Origin: Planctomonas sp. JC2975
Lineage (GTDB): Bacteria; Actinomycetota; Actinomycetes; Actinomycetales; Microbacteriaceae
Assembly: GCF_012985205.1 (NCBI RefSeq)
Contig: NZ_JABEKS010000001.1
Location: 496,001-560,000 of the forward strand
DNA length: 64,000 bases
Direction of reading: 5' to 3'
In this document: positions 8,417 through 16,686 of the stretch, in pieces
How the letters are laid out: the number at the start of each line of letters is the position of its first letter
How positions within the stretch are numbered: position 1 is the first letter of the stretch
The notes under the pieces: model-generated
Told to the model about the DNA's origin: nothing
The model's database searches: none
The model's input: only the letters and a program-made list of their open reading frames with translations
Position numbers and translations under genes: made by a program

Positions 8417-9421
8417 ATGAGCACACCCCGACTGAACCAGTCGACGGGACCGCAGTACACGCGGATCCTCTCGCTCGGAGCGGCACGCGGCAGCAACGCC
8501 GTGCCGAACGACGACCTCGTCGGACCGATTAACTCGTCGGACGAGTGGATCCGGCAGCGCACCGGCATCATCACCCGCGCCCGCGCCCCGCACGATGTGC
8601 TCGCGATGGATCTCGCGACGGATGCAGCCCGCGAGGCCGTCGAGAAATCCGGCATCGCGCCGTCCGACATCGACCTCGTGCTCATCGCCACGATCAGCAA
8701 CGTTCGCCAGACGCCGTCGATGTCGGCCGTCGTCGCGGATCGGATCGGCGCCAACCCGGCTGCCGCGTATGACCTGAACGCGGCCTGCGCCGGATACGCA
8801 TACGCGGTCGCCCAGGCCGACGCGCTCATCCGTGCCGGCGCCGCCCACTACGCGGTCGTCGTCGGCGCCGAGAAGCTGTCGGATGTCGTCGACCCTGCCG
8901 ACCGCAGCATCTCCTTCCTCCTGGGCGACGGTGCCGGCGCAGCCGTCATCGGGCCGAGCGACGAGCCCGGCATCGCCCCCACGGTCTGGGGATCCGACGG
9001 ATCCAAGGCCGACACGGTCGGCATGGATCACACCCTCGTCGAGTTCCGCGACGGCGAAGCCGGCTGGCCGACGCTGCGGCAGGACGGACCGTCCGTCTTC
9101 CGCTGGGCGGTCTGGGAGATGGTCAAGGTGGCGCGGCGCGCCATCGAAGCAGCCGGCATCGAGCCAGGCGACCTCTCCGCGTTCATCCCCCACCAGGCGA
9201 ACATGCGCATCGTCGACGAGCTGGCGAAACAGCTCAAGCTTCCGGAGACGGTCGTGATCGCCCGCGATATCGAGACCACGGGAAACACGTCAGCGGCCTC
9301 GATACCGCTCGCCGCCCACCGACTGCTGTCGGAGCATCCGGAACTGAGCGGCACGCTCGCTCTGCAAATCGGCTTCGGTGCCGGCCTCGTGTTCGGGGCG
9401 CAGGTCGTCGTGCTGCCCTGA
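8417..9421 (+). CDS. fabH: 3-oxoacyl-ACP synthase III (KAS III)
   Basis: Starts fatty acid chains by condensing an acyl-CoA primer with malonyl-ACP. In a branched-chain actinobacterium it would prefer iso/anteiso primers, although the sequence does not prove that. The protein has 334 residues. The catalytic triad is visible as Cys124 (AACAGY), His259 (IPHQANMR) and Asn290 (TTGNTSAASIP). It follows fabD by two bases and is probably translated from the same message. Its stop is followed directly by repeat element C, which may restart transcription for acpP. Confidence 0.96.
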   Translation: MSTPRLNQSTGPQYTRILSLGAARGSNAVPNDDLVGPINSSDEWIRQRTGIITRARAPHDVLAMDLATDAAREAVEKSGIAPSDIDLVLIATISNVRQTPSMSAVVADRIGANPAAAYDLNAACAGYAYAVAQADALIRAGAAHYAVVVGAEKLSDVVDPADRSISFLLGDGAGAAVIGPSDEPGIAPTVWGSDGSKADTVGMDHTLVEFRDGEAGWPTLRQDGPSVFRWAVWEMVKVARRAIEAAGIEPGDLSAFIPHQANMRIVDELAKQLKLPETVVIARDIETTGNTSAASIPLAAHRLLSEHPELSGTLALQIGFGAGLVFGAQVVVLP

Positions 9422-9441
9422 ACGGCCCCTCGATCGCCTCT

Positions 9442-9525
9442 ATCGTGGCTTCGCCCCTCAATAACTCAATCGGGTCGGCCGGACGAGCAAGCTCATCCGG
9501 CTCTCGCCTCAATCGCCTTTAGACT
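9442..9525 (+). repeat. 84-bp element, copy C (upstream of acpP)
   Basis: Matches copy B module by module. ATCGTGGCT opens the block and ACTCAATCGGGTCGG closes the 5' part. An inverted repeat follows at 9478-9501, whose stem sequence differs from copy B but is still paired (GCCGGA/TCCGGC and GAGC/GCTC). CAATCG lies at 9510 and TAGACT at 9520-9525. Distances from hairpin end to CAATCG (9 nt) and to the TAG box (19 nt) are identical in B and C. TAGACT is a good -10 candidate for acpP, 38 nt before its ATG. Confidence 0.65.
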
Positions 9526-9563
9526 GTTCTGCTGTCACCTGACACCCAAGGAGAAACAAACCC

Positions 9564-9812
9564 ATGGCACTTTCCCGCGAAGAAGTCCTCGCCGGCCTGG
9601 CCGAGCTGATCAACGACGAGACCGGCATCGCGACGGACACCGTCGAGTACGAGAAGTCCTTCACCGACGACCTCGACATCGACTCGATCTCGATGATGAC
9701 GATCGTCGTCAACGCCGAGGACAAGTTCGACGTCAAGATCCCGGACGAAGAGGTCAAGAATCTCAAGACCGTCGGCGACGCCGTCGACTTCATCGTCAAC
9801 GCTTCGGCGTGA
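9564..9812 (+). CDS. acpP: Acyl carrier protein
   Basis: The 82-residue acidic helical carrier that holds growing acyl chains on 4'-phosphopantetheine. The attachment serine is Ser41 in DDLDIDSISMM. Most ACPs have DSL, so the DSI here is a conservative variant. AAGGAG precedes the ATG at normal spacing. It lies between fabH and fabF, but unlike its neighbours it is flanked by a promoter-like repeat upstream and a strong hairpin downstream. That fits the need to make ACP in excess over the enzymes. Confidence 0.96.
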   Translation: MALSREEVLAGLAELINDETGIATDTVEYEKSFTDDLDIDSISMMTIVVNAEDKFDVKIPDEEVKNLKTVGDAVDFIVNASA

Positions 9813-9815
9813 CCT

Positions 9816-9845
9816 GATCGGCGCGGCTCGCTGGCCGCGCCGATC
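9816..9845 (+). terminator. Hairpin between acpP and fabF
   Basis: A perfect 12-bp stem (GATCGGCGCGGC/GCCGCGCCGATC) with a 6-nt loop lies three bases after the acpP stop and is followed by a C/T-rich run. It has no U tract, so it may be a partial terminator or an mRNA-stabilising 3' end for a short acpP transcript. Confidence 0.6.
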
Positions 9846-9902
9846 CTCTCCTTCCTTCCACCCGCTTGCACAGGCGCTTCAGCGCGCCCGAGGTTCGGAC
9901 AC

Positions 9903-11144
9903 ATGACACCCAAGAAGATCGTCGTCACCGGTATCGGAGCCAGTACGCCCATCGGCGGCACCGCAGTCGACAGCTGGAACGCTCTCCTGGCGGGCGAATC
10001 CGGAACGCGCACACTCACCCACGAATGGGTCGAGAAGTACGAACTCCCGATCCGGTTCGCGGCAGAGGCGAAGGTGCGCCCCGAGGAGGTCCTGGAGCGG
10101 CCCGTGGCCAAGCGTCTCGACCCGGTTGCCCAGTTCGCGCTCGTGTCCGCTCTGGAGGCATGGGCCGATGCCGGTGCCCCCGAGGTGGATCCCGATCGAC
10201 TGGGCGTGGACTTCGCGACGGGCATCGGCGGCATGTGGACGCTTCTGGACGCTTGGGACACACTGCGTGAGCGCGGCCCGCGCCGCGTGATGCCGCTCAC
10301 GGTCCCGATGCTGATGCCGAATGCGCCGGCGGCCGCGATCTCGATGCACTTCAACGCCAGGGCCTTCGCTCGAACCGTCGCATCGGCTTGCGCCTCGAGC
10401 ACGGAATCCATTGCGAATGCTTACGAGCACTTGCAGGCGGGTCTGGCCGACGTGGTGATCGCCGGAGGATCCGAATCGGCCGTTCACCCCATCACGATGG
10501 CCGCGTTCGCGTCGGCGCAGGCGATGTCCAAGCGGAACGACGATCCCGAGCACGCGTCCCGTCCGTACAGCGTCGATCGCGACGGCTTCGTCATGGGCGA
10601 GGGCGCTGCGAGCCTCGTGCTCGAGACGGAGGAGCACGCGATCGCCCGCGGCGCCCACATCTACGCGGAGCTCGCGGGTGGTGGGGTGACCGCCGACGCG
10701 TACCACATCACAGCGAACGATCCTGAGGGCAAGGGCGCTCGCCGGGCGCTCATCCTGGCGCTCGAGCAAGCGGGAGCCTCACCCGACGAGGTGACGCACA
10801 TCAACGCGCACGCCACCAGCACTCCGGTCGGCGACATCGCGGAGTACGTCGCACTGAAGTCGGTCTTCGGCGACCGCGTGAACTCGATTCCGACGTCTGC
10901 GACGAAGGCGTCGACTGGTCACTTGCTCGGTGGCACGGGCGCACTCGAGGCGATGTTCACCGTACTGGCGTTGCGCGACCGCATCGCTCCTCCGACGATC
11001 AACATCACCACTCAGGATCCGGAGATCCCGTTGTCGGTGTCCGGCGAATCGCAGAAGCTGCCGGATGGCCCGCAGCTCGCGGTTTCGAACTCCTTCGGAT
11101 TCGGCGGCCACAACGCGGTCGTCGCATTCCGCAGCGTGGACTGA
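9903..11144 (+). CDS. fabF: 3-oxoacyl-ACP synthase II (KAS II)
   Basis: Extends acyl-ACP chains by condensation with malonyl-ACP. It has 413 residues. Cys163 sits in the VASACASSTE nucleophile motif; the two catalytic histidines are in NAHATSTPVGD and SFGFGGHNAV. The N-terminus KIVVTGIGASTPIG is typical. A GAGG precedes the ATG. It is last gene of the fab cluster, with a strong terminator 25 nt after the stop. Confidence 0.96.
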   Translation: MTPKKIVVTGIGASTPIGGTAVDSWNALLAGESGTRTLTHEWVEKYELPIRFAAEAKVRPEEVLERPVAKRLDPVAQFALVSALEAWADAGAPEVDPDRLGVDFATGIGGMWTLLDAWDTLRERGPRRVMPLTVPMLMPNAPAAAISMHFNARAFARTVASACASSTESIANAYEHLQAGLADVVIAGGSESAVHPITMAAFASAQAMSKRNDDPEHASRPYSVDRDGFVMGEGAASLVLETEEHAIARGAHIYAELAGGGVTADAYHITANDPEGKGARRALILALEQAGASPDEVTHINAHATSTPVGDIAEYVALKSVFGDRVNSIPTSATKASTGHLLGGTGALEAMFTVLALRDRIAPPTINITTQDPEIPLSVSGESQKLPDGPQLAVSNSFGFGGHNAVVAFRSVD

Positions 11145-11169
11145 TCAGGGGACGAGTTCCGATAGACCT

Positions 11170-11205
11170 GACGCCGGGAGGGTCCGATGGATCCCTCCCG
11201 GCGTC
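11170..11205 (+). terminator. Terminator after the fab cluster
   Basis: Perfect 13-bp stem (GACGCCGGGAGGG/CCCTCCCGGCGTC) with a 10-nt loop, followed by GTCGTCTCC. It marks the end of the fab operon, before the convergent DUF3145 gene. Confidence 0.8.
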
Positions 11206-11329
11206 GTCGTCTCCCCGCGTGCCGCCCCTTGTCCCTCTGCGGGCCCGCTTCGCTTTCGCAGCGCCGGGAATGCACATCCGGCCACCGCTAATCGCGCCGC
11301 AGGCCCGCTGAGGAACCCTTGTGCCGGCC

Positions 11330-11833
11330 TCACCCCACCTTGTGCAGCCAGATCACCGGCGCGTCATCGCTGGCGTGTCGGAATGGTTCGAGCTCGTCGT
11401 CCCATGCTTGTCCCAACGCCAGCCGCAGTTCGCGCTGCAGTTCCATCGCGTTGGCGCCCGCGATCTCCATCGCGTACCGAACGCGGTCCTCGGGAACGAC
11501 CATGTTGCCAGCTGTATCGGTCTGGGCGTGGAAGATGCCGAGGGAGGGCGTGTGGATCCACCGTCCGCCGTCCGTACCAACAGCGGCATCCTCCGTCACT
11601 TCGAAGCGGAGGTGCTGCCAGCCGAGCAGGCCGGAGGCGATCCGCGCTGCGGTTCCGCGCTCGCCTTCCCAGAAGAACTCGGATCGCACCGCGCCGGGCA
11701 GCACCGGCTGGTCCTGCCACTGGAAGTAGACGGGACGCTGAAGCGCGCGTCCTACCGACCATTCGACATGGGGGCTGAGCGCGCGAGGAGAGGAGTGCAC
11801 GAAAAGCACCCCTCGAGCCTGTGTTGGCGCCAT
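11330..11833 (-). CDS. DUF3145 family protein
   Basis: A conserved actinobacterial protein of unknown function, 167 residues, without signal peptide or membrane segment. Family features seen are the N-terminal RGVLFVHSSP, the aromatic WSVGRAL...VYFQWQDQPV segment and the C-terminal WDDELEPFRHASDD followed by VIWLHKVG. The ATG at 11833 is preferred over an in-frame ATG at 11890 because ACGGAGG lies just upstream and the conserved domain begins there. It is monocistronic, with a good promoter about 100 nt upstream. Confidence 0.85.
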   Translation of the reverse strand: MAPTQARGVLFVHSSPRALSPHVEWSVGRALQRPVYFQWQDQPVLPGAVRSEFFWEGERGTAARIASGLLGWQHLRFEVTEDAAVGTDGGRWIHTPSLGIFHAQTDTAGNMVVPEDRVRYAMEIAGANAMELQRELRLALGQAWDDELEPFRHASDDAPVIWLHKVG

Positions 11834-11935
11834 GGTGTCCTCCGTTCGATGTGGTGCGTCTTCCCCTACGACCACGAACGGATGCGCCATGCGGCGTTGT
11901 CTGCCGGCTGACGCCGACGGACAGCATTATCCCCC

Positions 11936-11965
11936 GGTGAGGCCGCGAATCACAAGGGTGTGATC
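11936..11965 (-). promoter_or_regulatory. Promoter for the DUF3145 gene
   Basis: Minus-strand TTGTGA (11960-11965) and GATAAT (11936-11941) are separated by 18 nt, giving a roughly 95-nt 5' leader before ATG 11833. This is one of the few places in the window with both boxes recognisable. Confidence 0.5.
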
Positions 11966-12021
11966 CTCGTGTCGCTCTCGCGGTCGCTCTCGCGGTCGTG
12001 GCATTGCGGTGAGAACTGCTG

Positions 12022-12048
12022 TGTCGGATTCGGAGCGCCCTGTTCGAC
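12022..12048 (+). promoter_or_regulatory. Putative ECF42-type promoter
   Basis: TGTCGG (12022-12027), 17 nt, then CGAC (12045-12048). This resembles the TGTCGA/CGA-type promoters reported for ECF42 sigma factors, and it stands directly before the YCII-sigma pair. That would make the pair autoregulated. The match is by eye. Confidence 0.5.
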
Positions 12049-12100
12049 GTGAGTGTGAGGCGAGAGCGCTCATCCACCCCCGACAACCAGGAGACGTCAG

Positions 12101-12529
12101 ATGAAGTACATGCTGCTGCAGGCATCCGATCCAACGCGGGGGGACGGCGAGGCCGCCGGCGCGGATCCTGCCGCGATGGATGCGTTCAACGACCGCTTGA
12201 TCCGCGCAGGGGTGCTGCTGGCCGGTGACGGTCTCGAGGTCGGGGATGCCGGCATCCGCGTGTCGTATTCCGGTGACGGCAGGGCAGTGACGGCGGGTGC
12301 ACTCTCCGCTCCTTCCGAGCCGGTCTGCGGCTTCTGGATCCTTCAGGTGGCATCGCGAGAAGAGGCCGTCGAATGGGCGCGTCGGATGCCGCTCACCGGG
12401 GGCACCGTCGAGGTGCGGAAGGTGCTCGACTCGACCGAGCCCGACACGCGCGGCACGGGCGCAGGGCGTGCGAGACTGCACGCGTTGGATGACACGGATG
12501 AGGACGCATGGCGGACGCGATCGAGGTGA
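12101..12529 (+). CDS. YCII/DGPF-domain protein linked to ECF42 sigma factor
   Basis: A 142-residue protein of the YCII-related (DGPF) family. N-terminal MKYMLLQASDP and the central GFWILQVASREEAVEWARRMP segment are typical. The usual D-G-P-F tetrapeptide is diverged here. AGGAG precedes the ATG. It overlaps the sigma-factor gene by 22 nt, so the two are translationally coupled. DGPF proteins are almost always encoded beside ECF42 sigma factors and are their likely targets or effectors; the biochemical activity is unknown. Confidence 0.85.
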   Translation: MKYMLLQASDPTRGDGEAAGADPAAMDAFNDRLIRAGVLLAGDGLEVGDAGIRVSYSGDGRAVTAGALSAPSEPVCGFWILQVASREEAVEWARRMPLTGGTVEVRKVLDSTEPDTRGTGAGRARLHALDDTDEDAWRTRSR

Positions 12530-13809
12530 CCGGCGAGCCTGGCGGCGTGGACGCGGCGACGGCAGCGGCGGTACGGCGGGAGATCGAGACGGTGTGGCGA
12601 CTCGAGGCGGCCAAGGTCGTGGCGACTCTGGCGCGCATGGTGGGCGATCTCGGACGTGCGGAAGATCTCGCCCAGGACGCGCTCGTCGAGGCGATGCAGT
12701 CGTGGCCTCGCACCGGCATTCCGCGCAACGCGGCGGCGTGGCTCACCTCTGTGGCGAAGCGTCGTGCCATCGACGCCTGGCGTCGTGACGAGCGCGCCAG
12801 CGAGAAGTACGCCCTGATCGCGGCGGCGGACGCCGGCGACGAGGAGCAGCCGGAACCTGACGAGACCCGCATCGACGACGATCTGCTGCGCCTTGTCTTC
12901 GTCTGCTGCCATCCCGTGCTTCCTGCTGCGTCGCGGGTGGCACTGGCGCTTCGCGTACTGTGCGGGCTCTCGACGGACGAGATCGCACGCGCGTACCTCG
13001 TGCCCTCCGCAACGATCGGCCAGCGCATCACCAGGGCCAAGCGCACGCTGCAGGCCGCCAATGTGCCGTTCGAGGTGCCCGATCGCACCGAGTTCGATGA
13101 GCGACTCGAGTCGGTGCTCGAGGTCGTGTACTTAGTCTTCAACGAGGGCTATGCGGCCACATCGGGCGAAGAGTGGATGCGACCGACGCTGGCCGAGGAG
13201 GCCATGCGGCTCGGTCGAGTGCTCGCCGAGCTCGTGCCGGATCACGCGGAGGCGCACGCACTCGTCGCGCTGATGGAGCTGCACGCCTCGCGGTTCGCAT
13301 CCCGCCGAGCGCCGGACGGCGCTGCGATCCCACTGGCGACGCAGGACCGCGCTCGGTGGGACCGGATCCTGATCGCGCACGGGCTGGCTGCCCTGCAGCG
13401 CGCGGATGCCCTCGGTGGTGAGCGCGGCCCTTACGCTCTGCAGGCGGCCATCGCCGCCTGCCACGCGAGGGCCATGACGACCGAGGACACGGACTGGGCG
13501 CAGATCGCTGGCCTCTACGACGCGCTCGCCGAGCGCACGCCCTCCCCCGTCGTCGATCTCAATCGGGCCGTCGCCGTAGGGATGGCTTATGGCCCCGAGG
13601 CGGGCCTGGACGCCCTGGAGCCGCTGAACGATGTCAAGGCCCTGTCGTCGTATGCTCTGCTTCCCGCAGTGCGTGGCGACCTCCTGGAGCGTCTCGGAAG
13701 GCTGTCCGAGGCGCGCGGCGCGTTCCTCGAGGCCGCTGCCCTCACCTCGAACGAGCGGGAGCGGGACGAGCTCCTGCGTCGCGCTGCAGCGGCCGACCCG
13801 CTCGGGTGA
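12508..13809 (+). CDS. ECF42-type RNA polymerase sigma factor with C-terminal helical extension
   Basis: 433 residues. Sigma region 2 (about 40-90) includes DLAQDALVEAMQSWP and SVAKRRAIDAWRRDERA. Region 4 (about 140-190) includes LCGLSTDEIARAYLVPSATIGQRITRAKRTL. A TPR-like C-terminal domain of over 200 residues follows, with EAHALVALMELHASR and PVVDLNRAVAVGMAYGPEAGL. This extension replaces an anti-sigma partner in the ECF42 group and is thought to control activity. GAGG precedes ATG 12508. No anti-sigma gene is nearby. The signal it responds to is unknown. Confidence 0.9.
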   Translation: MADAIEVTGEPGGVDAATAAAVRREIETVWRLEAAKVVATLARMVGDLGRAEDLAQDALVEAMQSWPRTGIPRNAAAWLTSVAKRRAIDAWRRDERASEKYALIAAADAGDEEQPEPDETRIDDDLLRLVFVCCHPVLPAASRVALALRVLCGLSTDEIARAYLVPSATIGQRITRAKRTLQAANVPFEVPDRTEFDERLESVLEVVYLVFNEGYAATSGEEWMRPTLAEEAMRLGRVLAELVPDHAEAHALVALMELHASRFASRRAPDGAAIPLATQDRARWDRILIAHGLAALQRADALGGERGPYALQAAIAACHARAMTTEDTDWAQIAGLYDALAERTPSPVVDLNRAVAVGMAYGPEAGLDALEPLNDVKALSSYALLPAVRGDLLERLGRLSEARGAFLEAAALTSNERERDELLRRAAAADPLG

Positions 13810-13840
13810 GCGAAGGAGTCCGCGTTGGCCTGGGACCGGA

Positions 13841-14680
13841 TCAGAACTCGTGCAGCAACGATCCGTCCTTCTTCAGCACGTTCTTCTCCCCCGCCTCGAT
13901 CCTGACCGTGAACCTGTTCTGCAGAGGCGGCATCGGGCAGTTGAAGGCGTAGCTGAACGCGCAGGGCGGCAGGATCGCCCGGTTGAAGTCGAGCGTGATC
14001 GTGCCGTCGGCGTTGGGGGCGACGAAGAGGAATCGGCCGACCGAGTACGTGTCGGTGCCGCTCGTGGCATCCGAGAAGACGAGCTGCAGCGCTCGCCCCG
14101 CCTTGAACGCAGCCAGGTTGTAGTCGACGCCGTCCTTCTGGAACGTGATCTCGCCGGGGATGGCCTTCTCGCGTGACGCGCCCTCGTCCTTGAGGTGCTC
14201 GAAGCCCACGGAGAGACCCTCGACGGGCGTGAACGTTGCCTGGATGACCCAGTCGGGGTCGTATCGGTAGGCGTCGATCGATCCGAACTCCTGGATGCCC
14301 TCCGATTTCGTGTCCCACACCCGCAGGCCGTACTCGCCGGCCTCGTTCGCGATGACCGTGCCCGTCACGGTGTCGCTGAACGCGATCGTGCTGGGCGTAT
14401 CCGAGTCCTTTCCGCGCACGATCGCCTCTCCGTCGACGACGACGCCGTCCACGATGACGCCGTCCGAAGCGGATGCTGCGACCTTCAGCCCCGACTCCCC
14501 CGCAGGCAACGGTGACCAGACGCCGGCAGCGGCCCACACGGGCTGCGGTGCGGCATCCGTGATCCACTGCGTGTTCACGAGAGCGAGGTTGCCCGTCGGC
14601 TGGACGACGGAGAGCTCGCGACGGGAGTGGAAGGTGTCGAGGAGCGCTGCGGGATCTGCAGGGGTCACGGTGTCGGTCAT
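13841..14680 (-). CDS. DUF1684 family protein
   Basis: Cytosolic protein of 279 residues in the DUF1684 family. The diagnostic C-terminal signature is NRAILPPCAFSYAFNCPMPP followed by LQNR. Mid-protein segments VGRFLFVAP and ITLDFNRA are also typical. ATG 14680 has GGAAG upstream and starts at the domain boundary. An alternative GTG at 14821 overlaps the upstream stop as GTGA and would add 47 low-complexity residues. It converges with the sigma-factor gene and lies downstream of the Pol I-like gene, probably in one operon. Confidence 0.85.
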   Translation of the reverse strand: MTDTVTPADPAALLDTFHSRRELSVVQPTGNLALVNTQWITDAAPQPVWAAAGVWSPLPAGESGLKVAASASDGVIVDGVVVDGEAIVRGKDSDTPSTIAFSDTVTGTVIANEAGEYGLRVWDTKSEGIQEFGSIDAYRYDPDWVIQATFTPVEGLSVGFEHLKDEGASREKAIPGEITFQKDGVDYNLAAFKAGRALQLVFSDATSGTDTYSVGRFLFVAPNADGTITLDFNRAILPPCAFSYAFNCPMPPLQNRFTVRIEAGEKNVLKKDGSLLHEF

Positions 14681-14817
14681 GCTTCCATCCTGATGGGTCT
14701 GAGGGGCGTCGGTGGTCAGGCTGTCGCCGTGTGACGTGATCTGTGCAACGGCGGGCGCCGACGGTTTATTGCCGCTGTCCTCGAGTCGGGCTTCTCGTGC
14801 GGTGCTCTCCGGATCCG

Positions 14818-16599
14818 TCACTTGGCCTGGTCGTAGCTGTCGACGACCGCGACGCTCAGCGGGAACTCGACGGGGAAGCCGCCGAAGAGCAGCCGACCTG
14901 CTGACTTCGCGGATTCGCGGATGGCTTCTGCCGCCTGTTCGGCGAGTGATTCCGGCGCGTGCACGACGACCTCATCGTGCAGGAAGTAGACCAGATGAGG
15001 GCTCCGATCGAAAGGCGGGGCTGCCGCTCCACGCGGGTCGGCGTGCATGGTCGCGAGCCGGTTGCGGAGGTCGGCCATCCAGCACAGCGCCCATTCGGCG
15101 GCCGTGCCCTGCACGACGAAGTTGCGCGTGAAGCGTCCCCAGTCCCGCGCCCGCGATCGCGCGCGGCGCTCCTGTTCGGCGTCGGCGTCTGGCAGCGATG
15201 CGTTCCGCTGCTGCTCGAACCACGCCTCTGACGGCGCAGGCGATGTGCGGCCGAGAAGGGTGCTCACGCGATCTCCGCGCTCGCCTGCCTCTGCCGCGTC
15301 CGAGACGAGCGCCAGAGCCCGTGGAAACGCACGCGCGAGGCGCGGGAGCACCCGGGCGCCGTCGCCGGTCGTGCCGCCGTACATGGCGGCCAGCATGCCG
15401 ACCTTGGCATGTTGACGGGAGTCGACGACTCCGGACGCGACGAGGCCGTCGTAGAGGTCACGGCCACGGCCGGCATCGGCCATCCGTTCATCGTGCGCCA
15501 GTCCGGCGAGGATGCGCGGCTCCAGCTGCGCCGCGTCCGCCACGATGAGTTTCCAGCCGGGGTCCGCCACAACGGCAGCGCGGATCTGCTTCGGCAGTTG
15601 CAGCGCTCCGCCGCCGTTGGTGGCCCACCTGCCCGTGACCACGCCACCTGGCACGTATTCCGGGCGGAACCGTCCGTCGTGCACCCACGATTCCAGCCAC
15701 ACCCAGCCGTTGGCGGTGAAGAGCCGCGACAGCTTCTTGTACTCGAGCAACGCGTGCATCACCGGATGATCCACCTCGCGCAGCTCCCGCGCTCGTGTGG
15801 AGGTCGCGTTGATGCCGGCGCGCTGAAGAGCCTTCATGAGGTCGCCGGGCGAATCCGGATTCAGCGTCGAGGCGCCAAGGTGATTGCGGATCTCCCGGGC
15901 CAGTGCCTCCATGCGCTCCGGGCGACGGCCCTGCGGGCTGCGTCGGCCTAGGGCATCCGTCAGCAGGCGGTCGTGGACGTCCGCCCGCCACGGCAGGCCG
16001 GCATGGCGCATCTCGGCGGCGACGAGCGAGCCCGCCGATTCCGCAGCGAGGAGCAAGCGCAGGCGGGACGCGGCGGCAGCGTCGCGGACGGAGGCTATGG
16101 CATCCGCCTGGCTGCGCAGCTCGGCGAGTTCGTCAGTGGCCGCGATCGCGTCGGCGGGCTCGGCGTCGAGGCGGAAGAGCGCGTCATCGGGCTCGACGGA
16201 CTCCGGCGTCTCCATCGGCCAGGGTGGCGGCGCGCCGTTCAGAGACGAACCCTGCGTGGTCGCCGAGCCGCGAAGAATGGCCCCGCAGAGCGCGAGGTCA
16301 ACGCAACGCTCCACACGGATGCCTGCCTCGAGGAGTCGCGGATACCACGTGCGCGACGTGCGCCAGGCCCACCGCGGATGCTCCGCCTCCTCTCGGGAGA
16401 CGAGTGCTCTCCACTGGGCGAGGGTCCGACGCTCCTCCACGAACGGGACTCCTGCGGCGTCAGCGCGGGTGACGACTACGGCGGATTCGTCATCCGCTGT
16501 GCGTCTCGTGGCGTCGCGGTCCCTCTCGCGACCCCTGCCGTCCTCACTCCGCGAGAGCACATAGGCGGCGCGTCGGACATCGTCTGATGAGACGGCCAT
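14818..16599 (-). CDS. Bifunctional 3'-5' exonuclease/DNA polymerase (family A, stand-alone)
   Basis: A 593-residue family A polymerase lacking the 5' nuclease domain of PolA. The actinobacterial family is annotated as bifunctional 3'-5' exonuclease/DNA polymerase. Motif A is VVADAAQLEPRILA (metal-binding Asp). Motif B/O-helix is RQHAKVGMLAAMYGGTTGDG. Motif C is VYFLHDEVVV. The N-terminal exonuclease-like region is short and lacks an obvious DEDD set, so proofreading activity is doubtful. GAGGAG precedes ATG 16599. A role in repair synthesis is inferred only. It faces no partner genes that would narrow the role. Confidence 0.85.
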   Translation of the reverse strand: MAVSSDDVRRAAYVLSRSEDGRGRERDRDATRRTADDESAVVVTRADAAGVPFVEERRTLAQWRALVSREEAEHPRWAWRTSRTWYPRLLEAGIRVERCVDLALCGAILRGSATTQGSSLNGAPPPWPMETPESVEPDDALFRLDAEPADAIAATDELAELRSQADAIASVRDAAAASRLRLLLAAESAGSLVAAEMRHAGLPWRADVHDRLLTDALGRRSPQGRRPERMEALAREIRNHLGASTLNPDSPGDLMKALQRAGINATSTRARELREVDHPVMHALLEYKKLSRLFTANGWVWLESWVHDGRFRPEYVPGGVVTGRWATNGGGALQLPKQIRAAVVADPGWKLIVADAAQLEPRILAGLAHDERMADAGRGRDLYDGLVASGVVDSRQHAKVGMLAAMYGGTTGDGARVLPRLARAFPRALALVSDAAEAGERGDRVSTLLGRTSPAPSEAWFEQQRNASLPDADAEQERRARSRARDWGRFTRNFVVQGTAAEWALCWMADLRNRLATMHADPRGAAAPPFDRSPHLVYFLHDEVVVHAPESLAEQAAEAIRESAKSAGRLLFGGFPVEFPLSVAVVDSYDQAK

Positions 16600-16686
16600 G
16601 GCTCCTCGCGGAATCGGCGGATGCGACCTCGAGCCGGACGACTCGAAACTGTCTTCGATCGTAGTGGCTACGACCGACCCCGCAGA

